This document shows positions 1 to 10,500 of a DNA stretch of 64,000 nucleotides, in pieces. Every line of letters begins with the position of its first letter. Positions within the stretch are counted from its first letter, which is position 1. The notes beneath the pieces are model-generated. The model did no database searches and was not told the origin of the DNA. It was given only the letters and a program-made list of their open reading frames with translations. This DNA is from Fulvivirga lutea. GTDB taxonomy: Bacteria; Bacteroidota; Bacteroidia; Cytophagales; Cyclobacteriaceae. A program made the position numbers and the translations under genes. Location of the stretch: assembly GCF_017068455.1 (NCBI RefSeq), contig NZ_CP070608.1, positions 4,028,501-4,092,500 of the forward strand, given 5' to 3'.

Positions 1-900
1 GGATATTCCATCTTTATACCGACCCAGCTTTAAATAATACTCAGCACGGTTGCCTAGATCTATCGAATAGGCAATGGAATCTCCAACAGCTAAATCAAGT
101 TCCAAGGCTTTAGTATTCATGTATAAAGCTGAGTCATACTTCCTTTCATTATCATACAAAACCGCCAAACTGTTATACGTTTTTGCTAAGCCCTTTTGGT
201 CATCATACTTTTGCTTTATAACAATAGACTTTTTGAAGAAATATCTGGCTGAATCATAAGAAAACAGTTCAGAAATATAAATACCCATATTATGGTATGA
301 TGAGCCCAACGCTGCTGTATCACCTAATTGCCATTTGTAGCCAATGGCCTTATTTATATAATAAATGGCGTTTTTATAATCCTCTAAATATCCATAAGTT
401 GCTCCTATGTTATTTGTAATTCTGGCCAGTAGTGCTTGATTATTTACTGCCTCAGCTATGCGAAAACACTTGATCCAACTTTCTAATGCCATCTTATCAT
501 TAGCCTCATAATAATAGGTAGCTCCTATTTCGCTGTACACTTCAGCAATAAAGGAAGAGTCTAAATCATTACCACGTTTAGTAAGAATTTGAAGGTAAAG
601 AGAGCGAGCAGAGTCCAATTGATTTTGATACTGCACGTTCATGGCAATCCGTTTTTCAGACATAGCTAAAAGACCAGGCTCGTTTAAATCCTGTGCTATT
701 CTTTGGGCTTCTCTTACAAGTGCATAATGTAATTCTGAATTTGTTCGAAGTGCCTTGTCTGAATAATCCAGTAAAAATTTAACCTTATCTTCTTTTTGAG
801 GAATGTTTTTAATCTGCAAGGAAATGCTATCTGGTAATTGAGCATGAATTACAGACTGAACCAATAAAGTAGTTACTAAAACAAAGCCAAAACGAAACAT
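1..900 (-). CDS. TPR-repeat protein with signal peptide, 3' end cut by window edge
   Basis: The reading frame is open from an ATG at 900 to base 1, giving 300 codons without a stop, so the C-terminus is missing. The N-terminus (MFRFGFVLVTTLLVQSVIHA, then Q) is a signal peptide. The rest is alpha-helical with repeated TPR signatures, for example around residues 120-155, 160-195, 200-235 and 240-275 (NNIGATYGYLEDYKNAIYY, YNSLAVLYDNERKYDSALY). In Bacteroidota this N-terminal layout usually precedes a membrane segment and then either a histidine kinase or a LuxR-type DNA-binding domain, as in the complete protein at 11439-12950. Which output domain this one carries cannot be seen. I infer a periplasmic TPR sensor. 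Confidence 0.75.
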   Translation of the reverse strand, partial: MFRFGFVLVTTLLVQSVIHAQLPDSISLQIKNIPQKEDKVKFLLDYSDKALRTNSELHYALVREAQRIAQDLNEPGLLAMSEKRIAMNVQYQNQLDSARSLYLQILTKRGNDLDSSFIAEVYSEIGATYYYEANDKMALESWIKCFRIAEAVNNQALLARITNNIGATYGYLEDYKNAIYYINKAIGYKWQLGDTAALGSSYHNMGIYISELFSYDSARYFFKKSIVIKQKYDDQKGLAKTYNSLAVLYDNERKYDSALYMNTKALELDLAVGDSIAYSIDLGNRAEYYLKLGRYKDGIS

Positions 901-969
901 AGCTTTGAATATAGTAAATCGATATTTTAATTGGGGTTTTTGGGCGATTTTTTAAATAGGAATGAAAAT

Positions 970-1004
970 AAAACCCTCCCCTGCCGAAGCAAGAAGAGGG
1001 TTTT
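970..1004 (-). terminator. Rho-independent terminator after the 150-aa lipoprotein gene
   Basis: The arms AAAACCCTC (970-978) and GAGGGTTTT (996-1004) pair perfectly over 9 bp. Read on the minus strand the hairpin lies 24 bp past the lipoprotein stop codon and is followed by TTTTATTTTC, a U-rich tail. Confidence 0.8.
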
Positions 1005-1027
1005 ATCAATCACACACACACTTACTA

Positions 1028-1480
1028 CTACTGACTGATTAACTCGAACTGGTATTCACCTTCTACACTATTAATTCTGCCACCTGAAGGGCCCCCAGCA
1101 GTGAATGTCAATGTCAAAGTATTTCCAATTATTCGAGTTTTCATAGCTACTCCGTCACCTCTTAAAATAGTGTTAATATCTTGTCCGCTCAGCTGCCAAT
1201 TGCCTTCCGCAGGCCATGCACTCGAAATGGCATTCTCTGTTTTGAATGTTCCTTCAGAGAACGTTACATTAAACCCTTCAAATTGATCACTCACATCGAA
1301 GCCATCTTTTAACACAGACGTTTCTGACTGGGCAACCCATGGTTTACCTTCATTCACTAACAATGCCACTTGCTGTACGGCAGGGTTTGGCTGAGCCTCT
1401 TCTCCTCCGCTATCACAACCCATTATGGCCATTAAACTTGTTATGGTACAAATCGCTATAATATATCTTAATGCTTTCAT
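1028..1480 (-). CDS. Small lipocalin-like lipoprotein paired with the giant exported protein
   Basis: This 150-residue protein has a short N-terminal hydrophobic segment ending in IMGC, so Cys22 is the likely lipidated residue. Acidic residues follow (CDSGGEE), which in Bacteroidota can act as a surface-export signal. The body is beta-rich with the pattern LTF-x-EGT ... W-x-x-x-G-x-W ... NTL ... GGR, resembling the small lipocalin-like lipoproteins of this phylum. It is clearly related to the lipoprotein at 15252-15704: F-x-G-x-x-x-TF-x-EGT, G-x-W, IL-x-x-D, NTL and GGR are shared in the same order. It starts 22 bp after the giant gene, so the two are probably one transcript closed by the terminator at 970-1004. 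The function is unknown; binding to the exported partner or to a ligand is inference. Confidence 0.8.
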   Translation of the reverse strand: MKALRYIIAICTITSLMAIMGCDSGGEEAQPNPAVQQVALLVNEGKPWVAQSETSVLKDGFDVSDQFEGFNVTFSEGTFKTENAISSAWPAEGNWQLSGQDINTILRGDGVAMKTRIIGNTLTLTFTAGGPSGGRINSVEGEYQFELISQ

Positions 1481-1502
1481 CGTATTCTTCTGTTTTAATG
1501 AG

Positions 1503-4500
1503 TTATTTCTTTATAAATCTTATCATCTGTTGATTCTCGCCTTTTATTAGGATGAGATAGATGCCATTGTTTAAATCCGACACATCGATACTTTCAGTCA
1601 ATTCGGGTTTAATTTGTCGCACTAAATTTCCTTTCATATCGCTAATGAAGATTTTGGCTGTTTGATCGATATTTCCAGTTAGCGTAATCTGATTACTCGC
1701 TGGATTAGGATAAATGCTAACAGGTTCTATATCACGAACAGATGTACTCGTTACGGAAATTATTTCAAAAGTTCTGGAAACTACTGCCGACTCAAAATTC
1801 TCATTACCAGGTTGAATTGCTTCTACAGTAACCTCGCCTATCCCGTCAAAAATGAGTGTAGTTCCATTCAGAAATGCTGGTCCATTTGCTACATTGAATT
1901 CCACTATTAAACCTGAAGAAGATGTTGCAGAAAGTTCTAATATCTCTGCTTCCATAAACTGATCTTCTATTTCATTGAAAGTAATAGTTTGAGCCGCCTT
2001 ATTGACGGTTAACACCTGTTCTACTGGTACAGCTGCATTGAAATCATCATCGCCTGCTTGTGTAGCAGTGATGGTCGTTGTTCCAGCACCTATGATTGTA
2101 ACCGTTGAGCCATTCACCGTTGCCACGGATTCATCTGAACTTGTATAAGTTACTGCCAGACCTGAGCTTGCTGTCGCTGTTAATTCAAAGTCAGGATCAC
2201 CAAATGTTACATCTGCTAGAGCCTCAAAAGTGATGGTCTGATCTTGTTTATTTGGCTGATCTACTACATCAAAAGAGACTTGTGCCGAGGCTGAATTATA
2301 ATTAGAATTACCTGCGTTACTCACCCTTACAACTACGGTACCTACCTGACCATCCAATGTTATAGTTGACCCTGAGATAGATGCCGGACCGCTCAACAGC
2401 TGATACGTAAGGGCAAGACCACTGGTGGTAGTTGCTATAACATCAAACGGATTTGCTGTAATTAACTTATCGTCAATGGGCTCAATGGTTATCGTCTGAT
2501 CAGCTTTTGCTATCGAGAACGACTGAATAACTTCCGTTGCCGCCAGATAATTATCGTTGCCCGGTTGGTTGGCAGCGATCGTAGCGACCCCAGTTCCGTT
2601 AACAGAAACTGTGGCGCCACTCAACGAAATGGGGCCGCTCACCACGCTATACGCTACATCCAATCCTGCTGAAGAGACAGCAGAAATGGTGAAGGGATCG
2701 ACTCCAAAAACTTGATCATCAATGACATCAAATGTGATTGTTTGAGTGGCTTTGTTAATAGTGAATGTTCTGGTGACCTCTGGTGCGGGGTTATAGTCGT
2801 TATCACCACCCTGATTAGCAGCCACAGTGGCTGTGCCAGCACCATTAATTGTTACTATGTTGCCATTAATAGAAATTGGTCCTGAAACTACGCTAAAATC
2901 TACCGTAAGGCCTGAGGATGCGCTTGCTTCCAATGTGAAATCAGCATCGCCAAAAGTTTTATCCTCGATAGTGCCAAACGTAATGGTTTGATCAGATTTT
3001 GCAGGATCAGAAACAACGAACGAAACCGTTTCACTCGCAGTGTTAAAGTTATTGTTGCCAGCTTGGCTTACTTCTACTTCTACTGTCCCGGAAGATCCAT
3101 TTAAGGTAATTGTTGTGCCAGAAATAGTAGCCGGTCCACTTAAAATTTGATAATCTAAACTTAAACCACTGGTAGTTGAAGCTACTACCTCAAAAGGTGC
3201 ATCGCTAACTAATTTATCAGATATTGGATCAACCGAAATGGTCTGGTTAGCCTTGTTCACATTTAAGGTCTGCTCAACAGATGTTGCAGGATTGAACTGG
3301 CCGTTACCTGACTGGCTGGCTGTAATGGTGGATATACCGGCACCAACTATCGTTACTGTGTTTCCATTAATTGTTGCCACCAAGGTATTGGAACTTACGT
3401 AACTAACTGATAACCCTGAAGTTGTCGAAGCGTTCAGATTAAAAGGTGCATCGCCAAAGGTTTTATCTGCTATTGGATCAAACGAAATAGTCTGATTGGC
3501 TTTCAGAATTTCAAAGGTTCTTATTACTTCCGGAGCTGGGTTAAAAGAGCCATTTCCAGGTTGATTGGCAGCTATTTCTACTGTACCAACTCCCGTAATT
3601 GTGACCTCATTGCCTGACAAGCTCACCGGGCCGCTGATCAAACTAAACTGTACTGCAAGCCCTGATGATGCAGTAGCGGATAGCGTAAAAGGTGCATCGC
3701 CAAAGGTTTTATCTGCTATTGGATCGAACGTAATGGTTTGATCTTGAAGAGGCTGTGCTTCTGTCGTGAAATTCCAAAAACTAGTTGTATTCCAATTGGC
3801 CAAAGGATTATCGGCCAGGTCATAAACAGTCACACCAAAATTGTTTTGTACCCAATAACCTGTATTAAACGCTAATTGCGGTACGTTATTCAAAGTGACT
3901 GTATTTGTACCAAAAGTCACGTCTGCCGTGTTGATTTCAAACTCTTTGATTACCTGATTGGTACCATCATTTTTCCTAAGTCTGAATTTTGAACCCGGAT
4001 TGCCTGTCTTGATTTCTTCTGAAAAAGTTAATGTTAAGCTACCCACATCAACAGAAACATCTGTTGCATTATCTGCAGGGTTGAAACCTGTAACCACAGG
4101 CGGATCATTATCAATAATCTCAGTGGTGAAACTCAAAGTAGTATTATCTGGGAATCCTGGGAATGGATTAGATTCCTGATCAAAAATCCGATTGGCATCA
4201 ATTTGTATGAAGTATTCTGTGCCAGGTTCCAAATTATTCGTTGGATTTAGTGTTAGTATATTACCACTAATAGTTACTAGTGATGGAACAATGGTATTGT
4301 TGCTCATTCTTTTAACGAACACACCAGATGGTGACGGAGGTAAAACAATTTCATTGAACTCAATAGTGATAGTTTTACCTACAGGCACATCAGTAGCATC
4401 ATCCATAGGATCTGTTGATACGACAAAGGGGTCTACCGGAGCAAATTCTGGTGCAGTAGTAAACTGCCAGGTAAAACTATCGCCCCAGCCTGCTATGACA

Positions 4501-7500
4501 TTTCCAATAAGGTCTGTAATTCCCCAATTTCCATTACTATTTTGAATATAATAGGTTTTGTTAAAGTCAAGCTCAGGAACATCATTGAGGGTATATGTAT
4601 TTCCACTAACTGTAACATCAGGAGTTTGGAAATTGAATTCTTTCACTAAGGCATTAGTGTTGAATTCATACAACCTAATAGCACCGTTCGGGTCACCATC
4701 TAAGATAGGTTCATTGAACGTCATGGATAGCGATCCAATATCTACCGGCACATCATCAGCGTCCTGAGCCGGTACGAAAGTTTGTACCACTGGTGGATCG
4801 AAGTCCACTTCTCCAACTGTGAAATTCCATACTCCATTACCACCTAGTTGAGCTGTTCTTGCTCCTTTACTATCAATAAATGACTGTGAGTTTACGCTTA
4901 AGTAGTATTCTCTTCCAGTAGGTAAGTCATTTGTTGGATCAATTGTCACGACATTATTATTGATAGTTACTCTTGCGGATGGCTCGCTAAATACTTCCCA
5001 CTGATTCGCACCCGGATCGAGTTGATATAAAACCATATAGTAGTTATCAGCCGAAATATCTTCATTGAAAACAATTTCAAGATTTTCGTCACCATTTAGG
5101 CCTGTTGTACCGTTAGCAGGTGAAAAACTAACAACCTGTGGAGGACTCGGCAGTTCAGTAGTGAAATTCCATGTGTCCGTATCAGTACCAAATCCCATGG
5201 TAGGATTTGTACTATAGCCATTGACATCCCTCACCAAATTATTTGTCATTTGCACGTGCAGGTCTGTATCTAACACATTCGGTAAAGTGATAGGCACAAA
5301 AAGTTTGTTACCAGAAACCGTCATGGAAGGATCATCACCAAATATCTGAACATAGGTTACCCCTCCTGATTTTAACCGGATGGCAAACCATCCTGATTCG
5401 CCTGTTAGCTCAATGGGAGCATCGAAAGTAACTTCAAACACAATGGGCTCACCTACAAGCACGTTTAGAGCATCGTCCGGTGGGCTAACCGATACAATTT
5501 GAAGTGGCGTTTCTAACATGTGAAACGACCAACTTCCACCAAAACTGGCTGCATCAAACGAATTACCAAAAAGGTCCTCCACAATGCCACTTTCTAACTC
5601 TACACCCACTTCATATATCTCAGGAATTTCCTGACCCGGATCAATTACTAGCGTATTGCCTTCAACAGAAGCTTCAGGTGAAGTCACATCAACTCTTAAG
5701 ATTTCTGAGTTATCGGATAAATCTCTGAGTATCACATTTCCTGTGCCTTTTTGAATAGGTTCTGTAAACGGCAACCTTAATACTACATCATAAGGTACGT
5801 TTAATTGGCCGTTAGTGGGAAACTGATTGTTATTGTCGAAATAGGGTGAAGTGGTATCAATTTCCTCTACAATAAAGTGCCAAACAGAGGGATTCCAGCC
5901 ACCAAAAAAGTTATTCCCATTTAAATCAGCTATAACTGTATTTTGGATTTTAAAATACAGTTCCTCCTCACTATAACCTTCTATTTTAGGAACAGTAAAC
6001 TCAAAAGAAGCTTGATTACCATTAAAAGTTATTTCAGACGAACTGATACTTCCTATATTAACTTCATTGCCCAAGCCATTCACCCATACAACTAAAATGT
6101 TGCCGCCTGTACCTTCTTGAACTGGTTCGGAAAAAATAGCTGTAAATGTTACTGGTACCCCAGCAGGTATATTTGTAGCTCCATCAACAGGATTGGTGGA
6201 AACCAACGTAGGATTGTTAAGGACAGGTGTATAATTCCATACAGTCTTATCATTAATACCTGCATACGAGTTTCCAGCTAAATCTGTGAATGTGCCTTCC
6301 AGTATTTCGATCCAAACGCGAGTATCTTCAATCACATTAGGAGGATTAATGGTCACCGTTTGTCCGCTTACGCTTACAGCCGCATCTTGAACACCAATGG
6401 TTTGAAGCAAAAGATCATCGGAATACCTTCTTATATTGATAAGGCCTGAACCTTTTTGTACAGCTTCATTGAACTGTAAAATCAGGTTAGCATCAGCGGC
6501 AATGCCTGTAATATTAGGAAACGGATCATAGGAAGTTGCCGTTGGAGCAGAAACATCCGGTGCTGCTGCCAGTGTAAACTGCCAGGTATTATTGTTCAAT
6601 TGAGAAAACAAATTGCCCACTACATCAGTGATTGGTCCGGTTTGAACTTGTAAGTAGAGCTGCGTACTTTCGAAGCCCGTCAAGTCAGCTTCAACAGCTA
6701 ACACATTTCCTGAGATGGTAACGTTAGGATCTGTTGCCTGATAATTACGAACAATCGCATTGTTGCTTACTCTCCTGATGTATATGCTACCTGATGCTGT
6801 GGCTACAACTGGCTCATCAAACGTGATGATAAACGTATTCTCTACCGGTATATTGGTTGCATTAATGGCGGGTGACAGGCTCACATATTCAGGTGCACTA
6901 CCTAAAACCGTAAAATTCCAGTCATTCTTGTTGCTTATACCAGCATGTGCATTTCCGGCTTCGTCTTCAAAAGCACCGGCATCCATTTCTATATAGTAGT
7001 TGCCCTCAGGTAATTCATCCAAGAATGAAACCGATACATCAATGCGCTGAGTGATCTCTACCTGTCCCGTTGATACGTTAATCTCATCAACCGTTTCATC
7101 AGAATCATAGTTTTTAACACGTATGAACCCGCTACCTCGCACAACATTTTCATTGAATTCAAAGGATACTCCATCTACTGATATCGGACTATCGTTATCT
7201 TGTGGATCCCTGCTGGCCAAGATAATGGAAGGTGGAGTTCCATCAGATTGTTCCACAGTTCTTACGTTCCAGGTCGTATTATTCCATACCTGATCCATGG
7301 TATTGCCTGCCAGATCGGTGGCAAAATTGCCATTGATCATCACATAGAAATCTGTGTCATGGAAAACGGGATTGGTTAATTCCACTAGCATTGACATCTG
7401 ATTGCCTGAAAAGCTTACACGAGGATCGCTGTAAGCAAGACTGTATACGATGGCATTATTGTCTAACCTTCTGAATAAAAAGGAGCCACTAGTACCGCGC

Positions 7501-10500
7501 TTTACAGGCTCGTCAAAGGTGATGGTCATTGTTTGAACCAATGGAACATCAGTTGCACCATCTATCGGACTAAAGGCCGTGATTCCGGGAGGATCGCCCA
7601 ACGTAGTGAAGTTCCAATCTTTATTCAGGATGCCTGGAAAGAAATTGTCATTAGCATCTTTAAAGGCCGTTGCCGGAATTTCCACATAGTATTGACCTTC
7701 GGATAGTGTTGCCAAGTTTATGGCAACCTGCGTATCGTTGGTGATAGCAACATCTCCGGAAAGCACATTAATGCTTTGGATTTCTGCATTATCAGCAAAC
7801 CTTTGCAATTTGATGTTTCCGGTTCCTTTTAAGACAGGCTCATTAAATTCAAAGGCTAAATCTGTATCAAAAGGGATGTTAGTCGCGCCCTTTACTGGTG
7901 AATACGAATTACTTAAAATGACCGGCACGTCCCCATCCGGTGCAGCAGCTGTAGTAAAATTCCACGTGTTGAGATCTGAAAAATTGTTGACAACATTCCC
8001 TGCAAAATCAGAAGCTACATCGGCTGTGAAGCCTACAAAGTATTCCTGATTAGCTGGTAAATCCTCCTCAAGTGTAATTGTAATCGTATTGCCCGACACT
8101 GCCACATTGCCACTTGACATATAGATATTCTGAGTAATGGTGGCATTGCTCTTAAACCCAATTAGAAAGAAACCGGAATTACCAGCCTGCAAGGGTTCAT
8201 CGAAAGTAATCTCAAGTTGGGTATTCACTGGCACACCGGTTGTACCGTCAGCCGGGCTCAAACCCACAAAGGAAGGTCTTGTATAATCAGGTGCGGCTGC
8301 TGTGGTAAACCTCCAGTCCGTGTTGTTTGATATCCCTGTGAAGGCATTCCCTGAAAGATCTAAAACTGCATCGTTATCTATTTCAATGTAAAACTCTGTA
8401 TTAGCGGGAAAAGGTGTTCCTTTAGAGATTCCTACAATATTATTTAAGAAGACAACTTCCTGATCGTTGGCATTGAAAGAGGCGAAAACATTATTATTAT
8501 CTACTCTTTTGATGGTAAAGTTTCCGGTACCTGCCGTAACAGGTTCACTAAATTCCATCAACGGATCGGCCAACACATCCACTTCTGTGGCACCATTTTG
8601 TGGAGTTAGTTCTGTGAGTGTTGGCAACGTATTGTCCGGTAAGCTACCTGTAGTAAAGCGCCAGTTTTGTTTAATTGTAAATCCGGCAAACGGATTATTA
8701 TTTAAATCGGTAATTGCTCCCTGAGGAATCAATACATAATACTGGACATTAGGGTTTAAATCGCTTGTAGGATTAATAGTTACATTAGCCGTTGAAACAC
8801 TGACAGCTGCATTAGAAACATCAATGGATTCAAAAAGCACATCATCGCTATAGCGTCTGATTTCAATGGCACCACTTCCTTTTTGGATGGGCTCCGAGAA
8901 GCTAAGCACCAAATTTGAGGATACGGAAACATTAGTGGCATTGACATTCGGACTTCTGGAAGTAACAAGTGGAATTTTCGTGTCAATTGGAATCTCCACT
9001 CTGGCAGGAGTACCTGTTAGCAGATAGTTGGCGGCAGAGCCATTGTCTGCCAAGCTGTACGGCACCATTACTAGCTTGAAGGTAAGTTCACCTGAGGCAC
9101 CAAAATTGAAGTCGTATGTAGTTCCGGTAATTGTGGAACTGGCTATAAACACACCTTGAGGTAACGTGTAACTATTAGACTGTAAGAAGTCTATAGGAGG
9201 CTCCACACCATTATTCGTATAAAGTAGCATATAGCCATCAGCACCTGGTGCGGCATTCCAACTTAATTCTGCGGTAAAATTGATAGACGTATTTTCAATT
9301 AGATTGTCAACTGTAAAAGCCGTAGCATGTCCGCTGGGTGGAATAGGTAAAGTAGGAAAATATCGAGTGGTGCCATAGTAGGTGGTTTCAGAGGTAGTAA
9401 CATAGGCTCTGAATCCATAATTTGTTTCGGGGGTAAGTCCGGTTATTACACTTGAAAAACTCGTTGGACTGGTGCCTTCATCGGTTTTCGTTGGTAAAGC
9501 AACTGTGGGGTCACCGGCAGAAGTAGTCCAAATAATGCCTTTAGCAAGAATGGTTGGGTTACCGTTTATGGAAACATCTCCTCCTATAACTAATGAGGTA
9601 GATGTGCGGTTAGAAATACCTGTTGTAGCTACAGTTATATCCCCATCTACCGAGTTAGTCGTAAAACTTACTGGAGAAGCTACATTTTTATATTGTCTGC
9701 AAATGCCATCTCCACTGTATTCCGCTACTCTTATAAAGTACTGGGTTCCTGCCTGCAAGCCTGAAACATTTACCTGGGTGCCGGTACCATTGTAAACTAC
9801 CCGTGCCTGGCCATTGATTTGCGGTGCCAAACTATAGTCTGTGTTTCCGACAAACTCTTGCCCATCAATGCTGTAAGATTGGTTAGTTTCAGATATCGTC
9901 ACCAACCTTCCTGTTCCACTTCCATTCGTCCAGTTAATTCTTACTGTGTTTTCGGTAATCAATGAGGTTGCAATAGCGGAAGCTGATGTTGAAGGAGCTG
10001 GTGGACAAGTTGTAAACTGAACAGTTTTCGGGGGAGAATATAAAATACACGGATTTGTAGGTCCGCTTTTTCGGTACAAATCTACCAGGTAGGTGGTGTT
10101 CGGTTCAAGGTCATAAATCTGGCTTGAGCTGCCCAATACTTTGTTGCCCGTGCCTATTTCAGGAGCGCTGGTATAGGATGAATTCAGTGCATAATTCGTT
10201 CCATCCGATGGCAAAACGCGGCTCACCCCTAATTCGCGCACAACTGTTAATCGATAATTTGAGCCAACTGTTTCATTGTATGAAATTTGGGCGAAATCGT
10301 CACTAAGTGTTGTAATTGTTGGGGCTCCAAATGCAGTTGGTCTTTCATCACATGTCCCGGTTGTATAACCACCAAGAAATCGTTCCATTACGCAGGTTCC
10401 ATTATCATTAAAACCATAAGCTCTAATAACATAATCCGTGTTTTGTTCCAGGTTTTGAAACGTATAGGAACTTACGCCTGAACCAACAGTGGCCACTTCC